A stretch of 64,000 bases of DNA from Vicinamibacterales bacterium (GCA_036504215.1 DASXVO010000070.1:115390-179389), one strand, 5' to 3'; numbered from the stretch's first letter, positions 33,811 through 42,803 are shown. Notes: generated by a model not told the origin, from the sequence alone. Numbers and translations are program-made.

Positions 33811-34433
33811 AATCAACCCTCAACCCTCTCCACTACGTGAACAGCATTACACGACGCAAGTACTCACGCGAACGGTGCGGTCTGGGGGCTGCAGAGCGGA
33901 CGGACGACAGCGGGAAAACGCGTGTTGGGCCTGGGGGGCAGCGACCGCCTATGCAAGGTGAATGCTGACGGGCGTGCCCTGGCAGACGAAAATGATACTC
34001 TTCGAATCAGGCTGAGATTCTCCGATCGCGGTCGAAATGCGCCTGAACAACTTGCCAACTACGCCACGAGAATCCCATTTCCTGAATTCGGACATCCAAA
34101 CTGCCGGATCGACGCCGGTAGTAGGGCAAAGCAGGATGGTGGCGCATGCCGATGCCGCAGGGGATGTGCCGGGTATTCGTGATCTATGTCCGTCGAACAG
34201 TCAATTCCTGCCGACGTCCCCAGAATCGATGATCGCAATAATCGCCACGACTGGGGTAGAGCGGCACTTCCGGAAAAGTGGTCGATCGTTCCAACTCTCG
34301 TTCGCGGCCGCGCGTTGGTAAACCCTACCACGGCTTCTCCCACCTCGCAACTGGAGAGCAACCAAGCAGTTAGGGGGCAGGATCCGACGCCGGTGATATG
34401 CTGTCGGGCGAACGGCACAGCCTGGGAGGGACG
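33811..34433. other. 623-bp intergenic region of lower GC, no gene recognised
   Basis: Between the Oar-like receptor (minus) and uridine kinase (plus). Bases about 33990-34330 are visibly less GC-rich than the neighbouring genes. Short open frames exist on the plus strand but none resembles a protein family or has a ribosome-binding site. GGTGATATGCT at 34393-34402 is a candidate -10 region for udk. The A+T-rich part may hold regulatory sites or a decayed gene; nothing firmer can be said. Confidence 0.5.
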
Positions 34434-35057
34434 ATGGCGAGCAGTCCGGTGGTGATCGGGGTGGCGGGCGGTTCGGGTTCGGGCAAGACCACGGTCGTGA
34501 GCAGGATCATCGAGAGCCTCGGCGACGAACACGTCATCGTGCTCGAACACGATCGGTACTACCGCGACCACCCGGAGCTGCGGCTCGAGGAACGCGCCGC
34601 GCTCAACTACGACCATCCCGACTCGCTCGAAACCGGCCTGATGGTCCGGCACCTCAATGAGCTGCGCGCCGGACTGGCGGTCGAGCTTCCCCTCTACGAC
34701 TTCGCGCGCCACGCCCGCCGGCATACGACGGAAACCGCCCACCCCAGCCGCGCGATTATCGTCGAAGGCATCCTGATCTTCGCGGACTCGGCACTGCGCG
34801 ACCTGATGGACATGAAGATCTTCGTCGATACCGACGATGACACGCGGTTCATCAGGCGGCTGCGGCGCGACGTCGCCGAGCGCGGTCGCACGATGGAGTC
34901 GGTAATCGAGCAGTACCTCAGCACCGTGAAGCCGATGCACCTGGAGTTCGTCGAGCCGACCAAGCGCTACGCCGACATCATCGTCCCTCGCGGCGGGCAC
35001 AACGCGGTCGCCATCGACATGCTGCTCACGATGATTCGGAGCCTGGCGAGCCGGTAG
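34434..35057 (+). CDS. udk: Uridine kinase
   Basis: 207 residues from ATG 34434, preceded by GGGAGGGA. Walker A is GGSGSGKTT at residues 12-20. LEHDRYYRD, NYDHPDS and LPLYDFARHARR are the uridine-kinase nucleoside-binding segments, and IIVEGILIF gives the Walker-B-like strand; the lid contains RRLRRDVAERGRT. It phosphorylates uridine and cytidine for pyrimidine salvage. The hotdog thioesterase gene starts 4 bases downstream, so they share a transcript. Confidence 0.93.
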   Translation: MASSPVVIGVAGGSGSGKTTVVSRIIESLGDEHVIVLEHDRYYRDHPELRLEERAALNYDHPDSLETGLMVRHLNELRAGLAVELPLYDFARHARRHTTETAHPSRAIIVEGILIFADSALRDLMDMKIFVDTDDDTRFIRRLRRDVAERGRTMESVIEQYLSTVKPMHLEFVEPTKRYADIIVPRGGHNAVAIDMLLTMIRSLASR

Positions 35058-35061
35058 CCAT

Positions 35062-35487
35062 ATGCCCTTCTCACGCCCCGTCACCATCCGGTTCGATGAA
35101 GCCGATGCGCGCGGCATCCTCTTCTATGGCCGCCTGCACACGGTGGCGCACCGCGTGTTCGAGGAGTTCGTCGTGGCGGAGGTGGTGGACCGGTGGGACG
35201 ACTGGTTCCTCAACGACCGCTACGTCATGCCGATCAGGCACGCGGAATCGACGTTCCACCAGCCGCTCAGGCCCGGACGAACGTATGTCGCCGAGCTGGA
35301 GGTGTCTCACCTTGGCGAGTCGTCGTTCGAGGTGGCCACACGCTTCGTCGACCGCACCGGTCCCGAGCCGGTGGTGTGTGCGGAAACGAAAGTCGTGCAC
35401 GTCTTCGCCGACGCGCGGCAGTTCCGGAAGACGCCGATCCCGTCAGAGATCCGGGCCCGCCTGGAGGCCCACCTCGCGCGCCAGTAG
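35062..35487 (+). CDS. 4HBT-type hotdog acyl-CoA thioesterase, possible DHNA-CoA hydrolase
   Basis: 141 residues. FDEADARGILFYGRLHTVAHRVFEEF is the 4-hydroxybenzoyl-CoA thioesterase active-site segment with the catalytic Asp and the following helix. Single-domain hotdog enzymes of this kind remove CoA from 1,4-dihydroxy-2-naphthoyl-CoA in menaquinone and phylloquinone synthesis. Its 3' end overlaps the end of menE by 45 bases on the opposite strand, and the six-gene men operon starts there, so that role is attractive. A general acyl-CoA thioesterase is the alternative. Confidence 0.75.
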   Translation: MPFSRPVTIRFDEADARGILFYGRLHTVAHRVFEEFVVAEVVDRWDDWFLNDRYVMPIRHAESTFHQPLRPGRTYVAELEVSHLGESSFEVATRFVDRTGPEPVVCAETKVVHVFADARQFRKTPIPSEIRARLEAHLARQ

Positions 35488-36672
35488 CGCGCGCCGGCAC
35501 TTGCCGAGCGGTGTCCGCGGGATCCGGTCCACCCAGACGACGCGTTGGATGCGCTCGAAGGGCAGGAGCGCTTCTTGCTCGAACTGGTCGAACGACGGCC
35601 ACAATCTACCGGTGGTGAGGGGCTCGAGTCGATCCCTGCCATCGCTCGACAGCACCAGCACCAACTCGTGGCCGGCGCGCGGATGCGGCAGCGCCACGAC
35701 AGCCAGATCGAGCGCCATCCCCGCAAACAGCGCTTCGCCTGCGGCCCATCGTCGCGCGTGCTCCTCGACGCGCGGCAACGAAACCACCTCGCCGAGGACT
35801 TTGACGGACTCGGATGTCCGGCCGAACACTTCCACGCCCAGAGCATCGACGCGCCCGAGGTCCTCGGTTTCGAGCCAGGCGTCCTGCTTCGGATCCCATG
35901 CGCGCACGTCGTCGCCATCCAACTCCGCGTAGCACGTCAGGAGTGACGTCCCGCGAATCGAGAGCCGCTGCGCCTCGTTCGCCCTCATCTCCGCGTGCCC
36001 GAGCACCGGAAGGACCGTCGGGACCTCGGTCGAAGACAGCGTCGCCAGCGACGCCGTGGCCACCTGCGAGCACGTCTCGGTCAGGCCGTAGCTCGGCAGG
36101 CACGGCCAGCCGAGGGCCCGGGCCCGGCGATAGAGGTCGGCATCGAGGCGTGCCCCCCCGACCACGATGGCCCGCATCGACGGCGGGGCGGCCAGACCGG
36201 CCTCGACGAGATCGTGGATCTGCGACGGGACGAGCGCGCTCAGCGTTGCCCGCGTGTCGCCAGCCTGCAGGTGGAAGTGCCGCGCGTCCCAACGCGCCGC
36301 AATCGCCGGGACCACCCGCGAGCCGGCCAGCCGGGCGCGTGCCAGAATACCGACTCCGCCGACGTGAAACATCGGCAAGGCATGCGCCCAGACATCGACG
36401 GCCGTGGCGCCGAGATGCGCGTTGACCGCGGCGGCCGAAGCGAGGAGTGCGGCCTTCGACAACGCGACCCAGCGGATCCGGCCCGGCCGATCCCGGCTGG
36501 CGCCGGAGGTCGAGATCCAGACGTGGCCGTCCAGCGTCGGCAGCCGGCGACGGGCCGCATCGAACGACTCGGGTTCGCGCCGTCGCCATTCCGGGTTGAC
36601 GAGTATCAGCGAGTCGCCAGCCCCCCAGTCGATCGCGCGGTCCGCCGGATCGAAATAGAAGCCGTCGCCCAT
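35443..36672 (-). CDS. menE: O-succinylbenzoate-CoA ligase (MenE), divergent
   Basis: 409 residues from ATG 36672, sharing one base with the menA stop (TGATG). ANL-fold features are present: LPMFHVGGVGIL, PSYGLTETCSQVA (A5), TEDLGRVD (A7), SVKVLGEVVSLPRVEE (A8) and RTPLGKCRR with the A10 lysine. The P-loop, normally T-S-G-T-T-G-x-P-K-G, reads TSGASRDRPGRI here, so the conserved Lys is replaced by Arg. It is also about 40-60 residues shorter at the N-terminus than most MenE proteins. It would form OSB-CoA for MenB. Activity of this divergent enzyme needs proof, but position at the end of the men operon supports the call. Confidence 0.8.
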   Translation of the reverse strand: MGDGFYFDPADRAIDWGAGDSLILVNPEWRRREPESFDAARRRLPTLDGHVWISTSGASRDRPGRIRWVALSKAALLASAAAVNAHLGATAVDVWAHALPMFHVGGVGILARARLAGSRVVPAIAARWDARHFHLQAGDTRATLSALVPSQIHDLVEAGLAAPPSMRAIVVGGARLDADLYRRARALGWPCLPSYGLTETCSQVATASLATLSSTEVPTVLPVLGHAEMRANEAQRLSIRGTSLLTCYAELDGDDVRAWDPKQDAWLETEDLGRVDALGVEVFGRTSESVKVLGEVVSLPRVEEHARRWAAGEALFAGMALDLAVVALPHPRAGHELVLVLSSDGRDRLEPLTTGRLWPSFDQFEQEALLPFERIQRVVWVDRIPRTPLGKCRRALLAREVGLQAGPDL

Positions 36673-37571
36673 CACAGCACCAGGCCGAGGGCGACGAGGG
36701 CGCTGAACGTCAACTGCAGCAGCGACGTCTGCGCGAGGAAGATGTTGAACCGGCGGCTCGGCGGCTCGCGCCACACGCCGACCACCAGCCGGACGGCGAG
36801 CGGCAACGTCAACACCGGGAGCATCGCGGCCCACGGCCGGTCGATTCGCAGCCAGCACGCGCCGATGAGGTAAGGAAGCGCGACCAGCCCGGCAATCTCC
36901 ACCCGCGCAAAGCCCTGGCCCCAGCGGGCCGCCAGCGTCCGCTTCCCCGCCTTGCGGTCGCCCACGATGTCGCGACAGTTGTTGACGGCGAGCAGCGCCG
37001 AGCTGTGGAAGCCCACCTGGAGCGCTCCGAGTTCTGCCCAGGGCGAGAGCGACTGCCCCGTCAAGACGTACGCCATGCCTTTCACGGCGGCGACGCCGAA
37101 GAACAGCAGCACGAACACTTCACCGAGGCCAAGATACGCGAGCGGGAATGGCCCGGTGGTGTAGGCGTAGCCGGCCACGATCGACAGGAGGCCGATGATC
37201 ACGACGGGGGGGCCGCCGGCCACGACGAGCGGCACGCCCAACAAGATGGCCATCAGGAAGAAGAGGGCGGCGCCGAGCATCACGCGCCCGCCGTGCAGCA
37301 GGCCGCTCTGGGTGACGCGCGTCGGTCCGAGACGTTCGGCCGTATCGGCGCCTCGTTCGAAGTCCGCCGCGTCGTTGACGAGGTTCGTGGCGATCTGGAT
37401 GCACAGCGCCGACGCGAGCGCCAGGGCGGACAACCAGAGCGAGACCGTCCCGGGAAGGAGCCCGACGGCCAGGCCGGTGCCGACCATGACGGGCGACAGG
37501 CTCGCCGTCAGCGTCTTCGGCCGCGCCGCGAGCAGCCACGGCCGCACCGCCCCCGTCTCGATGGCCACCAT
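36672..37571 (-). CDS. menA: 1,4-dihydroxy-2-naphthoate polyprenyltransferase
   Basis: 299 residues from ATG 37571; a long open frame upstream is antisense-like extension without resemblance. Eight to nine hydrophobic helices. NLVNDAADFERGAD carries the first Asp-rich motif (N-D-x-x-D) that binds the prenyl diphosphate through Mg2+, and VNNCRDIVGDRKAGKRTLA is the second (D-x-x-x-D). RPKTLTASLSPV at the N-terminus is the MenA/UbiA signature. It joins DHNA with a polyprenyl diphosphate at the inner membrane. It follows menB by 2 bases and overlaps menE. Confidence 0.93.
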   Translation of the reverse strand: MVAIETGAVRPWLLAARPKTLTASLSPVMVGTGLAVGLLPGTVSLWLSALALASALCIQIATNLVNDAADFERGADTAERLGPTRVTQSGLLHGGRVMLGAALFFLMAILLGVPLVVAGGPPVVIIGLLSIVAGYAYTTGPFPLAYLGLGEVFVLLFFGVAAVKGMAYVLTGQSLSPWAELGALQVGFHSSALLAVNNCRDIVGDRKAGKRTLAARWGQGFARVEIAGLVALPYLIGACWLRIDRPWAAMLPVLTLPLAVRLVVGVWREPPSRRFNIFLAQTSLLQLTFSALVALGLVL

Positions 37572-37573
37572 GA

Positions 37574-38404
37574 CTACGGAAGCCTCGGGAACTTCTTGAA
37601 GTCCGGTTTCCGCTTCTCGAGGTACGCCTTCTTCCCTTCCTGCGCCTCCTCGCTCATGTAGTAGAGGAGCGTCGCATTGCCAGCCAGATCCAGCAGCCCG
37701 ATCTGACCGTCGCAGTCGGCGTTCAACGCGGCCTTCAGGCAGCGAAGCGCGAGCGGCGAGTGCGCCAGCATCTCGCGGGCCCACTCGAGCGCGACCTTCT
37801 CGAGATCCGCCAGCGGGACCACGGTATTGACCAGGCCCATGTCGAGCGCCTGTTGCGCGTTGTACTGCCGGCACAGGTACCAGATCTCCCGGGCCTTCTT
37901 CTGGCCGACGATCCTCGCGAGATAGCTGGAGCCGAGTCCGCCGTCGAACGACCCGACCTTCGGGCCGGTCTGGCCGAAGATCGCGTTGTCGGCCGCAATC
38001 GTGAGATCGCACACGATGTGCAGGACGTGTCCGCCGCCGATCGCGTAGCCGGCCACCATCGCGATGACAGGCTTCGGCAGGGCGCGAATCTGTTTCTGCA
38101 GGTCGAGCACGTTCAGGCGCGGCACGCCGCCCTCGTCCAGGTAGCCCTGGTCGCCGCGCACCTTCTGATCGCCGCCCGAGCAGAAGGCCTTGTCCCCCGC
38201 GCCCGTCAGGATCACCACGCCGATCGACGGGTCCTCGCGGCACAGGGTGAAGGCGTCGATCAGTTCCGTCACCGTTTTCGGCCGGAAGGCGTTCCTGCGC
38301 GCGGGCCTGTTGATGACGACCTTTGCGATCCCGTCGTCCGTCTTGAGGAACAGGATGTCTTCGTACGTCTTGATGGCCTGCCAGCGCTCGTCGCGTGTGC
38401 TCAT
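37574..38404 (-). CDS. menB: 1,4-dihydroxy-2-naphthoyl-CoA synthase
   Basis: 276 residues from ATG 38404 (GGGAG 7 bases upstream); an ATG two codons earlier overlaps the menH stop. Crotonase fold: [22 protein letters not shown] (oxyanion hole and CoA), [24 protein letters not shown] and [18 protein letters not shown] and G-S-F-D-G-G are specific for MenB among crotonases, and the Asp in SFDGG is the conserved active-site residue. It cyclises OSB-CoA to DHNA-CoA. Confidence 0.96.
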   Translation of the reverse strand: MSTRDERWQAIKTYEDILFLKTDDGIAKVVINRPARRNAFRPKTVTELIDAFTLCREDPSIGVVILTGAGDKAFCSGGDQKVRGDQGYLDEGGVPRLNVLDLQKQIRALPKPVIAMVAGYAIGGGHVLHIVCDLTIAADNAIFGQTGPKVGSFDGGLGSSYLARIVGQKKAREIWYLCRQYNAQQALDMGLVNTVVPLADLEKVALEWAREMLAHSPLALRCLKAALNADCDGQIGLLDLAGNATLLYYMSEEAQEGKKAYLEKRKPDFKKFPRLP

Positions 38405-38406
38405 CG

Positions 38407-39162
38407 TCATGCTCCCGTCACACCATCGATCCACTCGGTGACAACCGCCGCGAACCGCGCCGGATTGTCCCACGGGACCCGATGCCCGGCATCCTGACAC
38501 GAAACGAAGCGGGCGGGCACCCCGTCGCTCTCGAGGCCCCGCGCGACCGCATCGAACTTCGGGTCGTTCGCGCCGGACAGCCACAGCAACGGCCGCTGCC
38601 ACGCGAGCAGCCGCCCTCGGAAATCCGGCTGGTCCGCCAGGGAGAACGCGCCGAGCGCGGCCGCCAGCACGCCTCGCGGTGCGGGCAGGTCTCCTGATCG
38701 TTGCGGCGCCGCCGAGCCAGCAAACACCGGCTGCGCGTCCCATGCGCGCCAGAGGTCCTCGGCTGGCAGGTCGCGGATGCGCTGGGCCCAGCGTTTGTCG
38801 GCTGTTCGTCGGGTCGATCGAGCAGCCTCGTCCTCGGCGTGGAAGCCCGGCTGACACGAGATGAGGCAGGCACCGTCAACGAGCGTGCGGCCGGCGCCGA
38901 GCGCGTCGATGGCCAGCGCGAGCCGCGCGCCGAACGAGTACGCGACCAGGTAGGCCGGCAGCGCGACCTGGCTCCGGGCCTGCGCGAGGCGCGCCGCGAG
39001 GACCGGGCCGACCGACGACCAGCCGGACGCCTCGGACACCACGGGCCACAGGTCGATAGCCGTGAGCCGCGCCGCGGGGAAGCACGGGACGAGCGGATCC
39101 CAATCGGAGGCGCGTCCCAGGAAGCCGTGCAGGGCGATGAGATGGTAACGAGACCCGTTCAC
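38407..39162 (-). CDS. menH: SHCHC synthase, alpha/beta hydrolase (MenH)
   Basis: 251 residues starting at GTG 39162, which overlaps the menD stop (GTGA). [11 protein letters not shown] is the oxyanion loop of Men[11 protein letters not shown] has the nucleophile Ser, [11 protein letters not shown] the Asp and [10 protein letters not shown] the His of the triad. It removes pyruvate from SEPHCHC, the MenD product. The order menD - menH - menB with 4-base or shorter overlaps confirms the assignment. Confidence 0.9.
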   Translation of the reverse strand: MNGSRYHLIALHGFLGRASDWDPLVPCFPAARLTAIDLWPVVSEASGWSSVGPVLAARLAQARSQVALPAYLVAYSFGARLALAIDALGAGRTLVDGACLISCQPGFHAEDEAARSTRRTADKRWAQRIRDLPAEDLWRAWDAQPVFAGSAAPQRSGDLPAPRGVLAAALGAFSLADQPDFRGRLLAWQRPLLWLSGANDPKFDAVARGLESDGVPARFVSCQDAGHRVPWDNPARFAAVVTEWIDGVTGA

Positions 39163-40838
39163 GCGCGTGTCTCCGCCGTCAGCCGCACCCAGAACTCGCG
39201 CGTCTGGTCCTCGTCCGGACGCAATTCGATCAGAACGGCCTGGCTCTCCAGCGCAGGGGCCGAGAGATCGCACGCGTAGTCGAGCCCCCACATCGCGGCC
39301 CACGCCTCGAACCCCACGGCGTGTCGATTCTGAAAGCGCTCGCTCCGGAACATCCGGTCGAAGATCCGGCCGCCGCCGTTGTTCATCACGACGAGACGCA
39401 GGCGGTGCCGTGCGAGGTGACGGAGCGCCCAGAGGGATGGCAGATCGTAGAGCGCCGTGAGATCCCCCACGAGCGCCCAGTTGTCCCCGCCCGGGCGGGC
39501 CATGCCGAGAAACGTGGAGACCTGTCCGTCGATCCCGTTGGCGCCTCGGCTCTCGCCGATGGTCCAGCCGCGATCGTCGAAGGTCGCGAACCGATTCCAC
39601 TCGCGAATCGGCTGGCTGTTGCCGACGTAGACGAACGACCCGGGCGCAACCGTCTCCGACAATCGCCGGACGAGCGCCGGCTCGCTGTCCGGGAAGGTGT
39701 GCAGCAACGCGGTTGTCGCCTGCTCGATCCGGCGGTCCCATTCGATGATCCGGCGTGTGCCCGGTCGGCCCACCGGTTCGGCGCACACGTCGGGTAATGG
39801 CAGCGGAACGTCGGAGGGAATCCTGAGGTGCGTGCCGTGGGTCAGTCCGCGCCACTCGGTGCGCGACATCGACAGCGTCGGCAGCCGGTATTTCGCCTCG
39901 AGGTCGCGCCAGACGCGCCACGACGGGATCTCCCCAACGCGGATGACGGCGTCGAACAGGCCGGCGCTCAGGCCGCGCTCGGCGGCGGCGTCGCCGCTCC
40001 GGAGCGCGATCGCGCCGAGGCTGTGCCTCAGGTGCGAACTCGCCTCCGCCAGGACCGGCGCCTGCAAACCGGTGGCGAACGCGTGGACGCGCTCGCGGTC
40101 GTCCGCCCGGTGCAGCGCACCCAGCATCACCAGCGGCGCGCGGATCGTCGAGAGGAAGCCCTCGACCTGACGAACGTGTGCCTCGCACGGGCGAGACGCC
40201 CGAGCCACTGGCGCTGCCGCGGCCTCGCACGGGCGAGACGCCCGAGCCACTCGCGCTGCCGAGGCCTCGCACGGGCGAGACGCCCGGGCCACTCGTGTCT
40301 CAGTGGCCGCGGGCACCGACTCGGCAGCCGCCGGCCTCGGTGCCCGCTGACTCGGCTGCCAGCCGCCCAGCAGCGGCTCGTCGAAACAGACGTTGACGTG
40401 CGCCGGCCCGGCGCACGTGTCGATCGGCCAGTTGTCACCCGGCGCGTCGAGATCGACGAACGTCCGTGCGTACACCCCGAAGAGGCGCGCCTGCTCGATC
40501 GTCTGCGGCGCCCCGGTCCCGCGGTAGATCTTCGGGCGGTCGGCGGTGACGGCCACGAGCGGAAGGCCCGAGTAGGAGGCTTCGACCATCGCCGGCAACA
40601 ACTCGGCAGCCGCGGTTCCAGAGGTGGTGACGACCGCCGTCGGCGTCTCGTCGCGCCGAGCGCGCCCGAGCGCGAAGAAGGCGGCGCTGCGCTCCTCGAA
40701 AAACGACAACACCTCGGCGGGCACGTGCTCGAGCACTTCGACGAGCGGCGCGTTCCGCCCGCCAGGACACAGGCAGAAGGTGCGGACACCGGCGGCCAGC
40801 AACCGCTCGACGACCTCGAGCGCCAGCGCCTGGTTCAC
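39159..40838 (-). CDS. menD: SEPHCHC synthase (MenD) carrying an in-frame repeat insertion
   Basis: 559 residues from GTG 40838 with GGAGG 7 bases upstream. ThDP enzyme: LCPGGRNAPLVE and the cofactor-activating Glu in SFFEERSAAFFALG (PYR domain), RGANGIDGQVST, GDLTALYDLPSLWAL and VVMNNGGGRIFD (PP domain). It adds 2-oxoglutarate-derived succinyl semialdehyde to isochorismate. Between the PYR and central domains, residues about 164-219 are an extra loop encoded by palindromic DNA: three copies of a 42-bp unit that each encode VARASRPCEA, plus an 11-bp inverted repeat. The reading frame is kept, so the enzyme probably tolerates this as a flexible linker. It follows menF by 2 bases. Confidence 0.93.
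   Translation of the reverse strand: MNQALALEVVERLLAAGVRTFCLCPGGRNAPLVEVLEHVPAEVLSFFEERSAAFFALGRARRDETPTAVVTTSGTAAAELLPAMVEASYSGLPLVAVTADRPKIYRGTGAPQTIEQARLFGVYARTFVDLDAPGDNWPIDTCAGPAHVNVCFDEPLLGGWQPSQRAPRPAAAESVPAATETRVARASRPCEASAARVARASRPCEAAAAPVARASRPCEAHVRQVEGFLSTIRAPLVMLGALHRADDRERVHAFATGLQAPVLAEASSHLRHSLGAIALRSGDAAAERGLSAGLFDAVIRVGEIPSWRVWRDLEAKYRLPTLSMSRTEWRGLTHGTHLRIPSDVPLPLPDVCAEPVGRPGTRRIIEWDRRIEQATTALLHTFPDSEPALVRRLSETVAPGSFVYVGNSQPIREWNRFATFDDRGWTIGESRGANGIDGQVSTFLGMARPGGDNWALVGDLTALYDLPSLWALRHLARHRLRLVVMNNGGGRIFDRMFRSERFQNRHAVGFEAWAAMWGLDYACDLSAPALESQAVLIELRPDEDQTREFWVRLTAETRA
40181..40297. repeat. Three tandem 42-bp palindromic repeats inside menD
   Basis: Copies begin at 40181, 40223 and 40265; the third is cut at 33 bases. 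Copies differ at only a few positions. Each contains CGGGCGAGACGCCCG, a 6-bp stem with a 3-base loop. The period is a multiple of three, so the menD frame is kept and each unit adds 14 residues. Confidence 0.85.
40309..40347. repeat. Inverted repeat inside menD, next to the 42-bp array
   Basis: GCGGGCACCGA (40309-40319) and TCGGTGCCCGC (40337-40347) are perfect complements around a 17-base loop. Together with the adjacent array it makes up nearly the whole extra loop of MenD. Confidence 0.65.
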
Positions 40839-40840
40839 GC

Positions 40841-41899
40841 CTAGACCTCCCACAGCGCCCTCACGGTCTCGACCTTGTGCAGGATCTCCTCCCACTCGTC
40901 CTCATACCGGCTCTGCGGCACGACTCCGCACCCCGCCCAGATCTCCAGCCGCCCATCACGGTACTGCAGGTTCCGGATCGCGACCAGGCAGCGTCCTCCA
41001 CCCGACGGCAACCGCAGGCCGAACGGCGCGCCAAAGCGGCCGCGTTCCCTGCGCGGATCGATCCCCTCGAGCCAACGCGCGCCGACCGGGGTCCGCGGAT
41101 AGACCCCCAGCGCCGGCGTCGGGTGCAGCTTCCGGGCAACCGTCTCGAAATCGAGGGCGCACGCCGCGTCGAGACGGATTTCGGCCACCAGATGCTGAAG
41201 CCGCCCGAAGCTCCGCACCTCCGTGGTCGAGGCGACCGGCTGTCCCCACTCACCGAGTTGAGCGAGCAGGTCTTCGACCACGCTCTGGTGCTCGTCGCGT
41301 TCTTTGGGGCTCGCCTCGAGGCCGGCCGGCCCCGCCGCCGTCGGTCGCGTACCGGCCACGGCCATTGTGAGCAGGCGCGTCGGTTCGTCCAACTCGAAGA
41401 GCAGTTCCGGCGTCGCGCCGATCAGGAACTCCAGGCCCCGGTCACCCTGCGGCGGCTGGTAGAAGCCGTACGCCATCAGGCTCGCCGGCAGCGCGGGGAC
41501 GCACGCGAGCGCCTGGCGGAATACCCGCGCGGCTTCCTCCCCGCCGACATCGGCCGTGATGACGGATACCGGCACGCCTTTGCGCAGTTGACCGCTCGCC
41601 AGGTATCCCTGGAGCGCGCGGAACCCGCGGGCGAAGCGCGCTTCGTCCGCCGACTGCCACGCGGGCCTCACACGCGACCCTGCCACCGGTGGGAATTGTT
41701 CCGACCACTCGGTCCGCGTCAGCGTACGCAGCGGGGCCCCGCCGGGAACGAACCACCACGGGTGCTCGATCGACAGCGAGAAATCGGGAGCGAGGAACGC
41801 CGGTGACCCGGCCGTCGGATAGGCGACAGGATGGAGCTGCCCTTCGACGCACGCGAGGGCGTCTGGGCCGGTTTGCAGGAAGGCCAGCGCGGTCAACAT
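40841..41899 (-). CDS. menF: Isochorismate synthase
   Basis: 352 residues from ATG 41899. Chorismate-binding-enzyme features: AVAGTRPTA, KERDEHQSVVEDL, LVAEIRLD, LHPTPALGVYPRTP, RFGAPFGL and IRNLQYRDGRLEIWAGCGVV. The last two segments hold the Mg2+ and chorismate ligands. It is shorter than EntC/MenF of enterobacteria at the N-terminus. It opens the menaquinone route from chorismate and is first in the operon F-D-H-B-A-E. The DAHP synthase gene is divergent from it, 124 bases away. Confidence 0.9.
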   Translation of the reverse strand: MLTALAFLQTGPDALACVEGQLHPVAYPTAGSPAFLAPDFSLSIEHPWWFVPGGAPLRTLTRTEWSEQFPPVAGSRVRPAWQSADEARFARGFRALQGYLASGQLRKGVPVSVITADVGGEEAARVFRQALACVPALPASLMAYGFYQPPQGDRGLEFLIGATPELLFELDEPTRLLTMAVAGTRPTAAGPAGLEASPKERDEHQSVVEDLLAQLGEWGQPVASTTEVRSFGRLQHLVAEIRLDAACALDFETVARKLHPTPALGVYPRTPVGARWLEGIDPRRERGRFGAPFGLRLPSGGGRCLVAIRNLQYRDGRLEIWAGCGVVPQSRYEDEWEEILHKVETVRALWEV

Positions 41900-41911
41900 C
41901 GATATCTGGTG

Positions 41912-41917
41912 ATTATA
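41912..41917 (-). promoter_or_regulatory. Consensus -10 (TATAAT) upstream of menF
   Basis: TATAAT on the minus strand ends 12 bases before the menF ATG. Expected transcription start about 5 bases before the ATG, so the leader would be very short. No good -35 is visible. Confidence 0.45.
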
Positions 41918-42023
41918 ACGGGTGGCGCGCCCGGACTCGCATTCCGCCTACTGACTCGGCGCCCTGATTTGATAGGATCGAGCGCTGGATGTCCGCACAC
42001 ACACCCGACACGGCGGGCGGCCG

Positions 42024-42803
42024 ATGAGCGGCACGGTTGCGGTCGGCGCCAGTCTGATCGGTGGCTCCCGCTTCACGGTCATCGCGGGTCCCTGCGTGAT
42101 CGAATCCCGCGAGCAGTTGCTCACCATCGTCCGCTCCATTCAACGCGAGGGCGCAACGGCCGTGCGGGGCGGCGTGTTCAAGATGCGGACCGACCCGCGA
42201 AGTTTCCAGGGCCTCGGCCAGGAAGCGCTGGCGTTGGTGGATGAAGTGCGGCACGACACCGGGCTGCCGTTCGTCGTCGAAGTGATGGCGGCCGAGCAAG
42301 TCGACCTGCTCGCCGGCCACGTGGACGTCCTGCAGGTCGGGTCGCGCAGCATGCACAACACGGCGCTGCTCAAGGCCCTCGGCGAAACGCGGACGCCGGT
42401 CCTGCTCAAACGCGGCCTGGCGGCCCGGCTGAAGGAGTGGCTGCTCGCCGCGGAATACGTCGTCGAGGGCGGGAACGAGTCCATCATCCTCTGCGAGCGC
42501 GGGATCCGCACGTTCGAGACCGAGACCCGCAATACGCTCGACCTGGCCGGCGCCGTGTGGGCGCGTCAACGGTCCCGTTTTCCCGTGCTGGTGGACCCGT
42601 CCCACGGAACCGGCCAACCGGATCTCGTGACGCCCATGTGCCTGGCAGCGGCCGCCGCCGGCCTCGACGGCGTGATGGTGGAAGTCCACCATGACCCCGC
42701 GCATGCCCGCAGCGACGGCTTTCAGGCGCTCACGCTCGACGGATTTGCCGAGATGATGCAGGCGCTCCGGCCCATCCTTCCCGTCCTCGGGAAGACCGCA
42801 TAG
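42024..42803 (+). CDS. aroF: 3-deoxy-7-phosphoheptulonate synthase (AroF/KDSA-like core type)
   Basis: 259 residues. TVIAGPCVIES, GGVFKMRTDPRSFQG, VEVMAAEQVD, LQVGSRSMHNT, LLKRGLA and VDPSHGTG follow the DAHP-synthase I-beta/KDO8P fold, with the metal ligands Cys (in GPCVIES), His (in PSHGTG), Glu and Asp (in EVHHDPAHARSDG). It lacks the N-terminal ferredoxin-like regulatory domain of the Thermotoga enzyme, so feedback control by aromatic amino acids is unlikely through that route. It makes DAHP, the entry to the shikimate pathway, which supplies the chorismate used by the divergent men operon. Confidence 0.9.
   Translation: MSGTVAVGASLIGGSRFTVIAGPCVIESREQLLTIVRSIQREGATAVRGGVFKMRTDPRSFQGLGQEALALVDEVRHDTGLPFVVEVMAAEQVDLLAGHVDVLQVGSRSMHNTALLKALGETRTPVLLKRGLAARLKEWLLAAEYVVEGGNESIILCERGIRTFETETRNTLDLAGAVWARQRSRFPVLVDPSHGTGQPDLVTPMCLAAAAAGLDGVMVEVHHDPAHARSDGFQALTLDGFAEMMQALRPILPVLGKTA

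Noticed and set aside
33922..34182. 86-codon open frame in the lower-GC spacer
   Set aside because: No start signal or similarity; codon use unlike the neighbours.
34186..34455. 89-codon open frame before uridine kinase
   Set aside because: No ribosome-binding site, no family resemblance, and it runs out of frame into udk.
40181..40297. CRISPR-like repeat array
   Set aside because: The three 42-bp units are directly adjacent with no spacers and lie in frame within menD; no cas genes are present.
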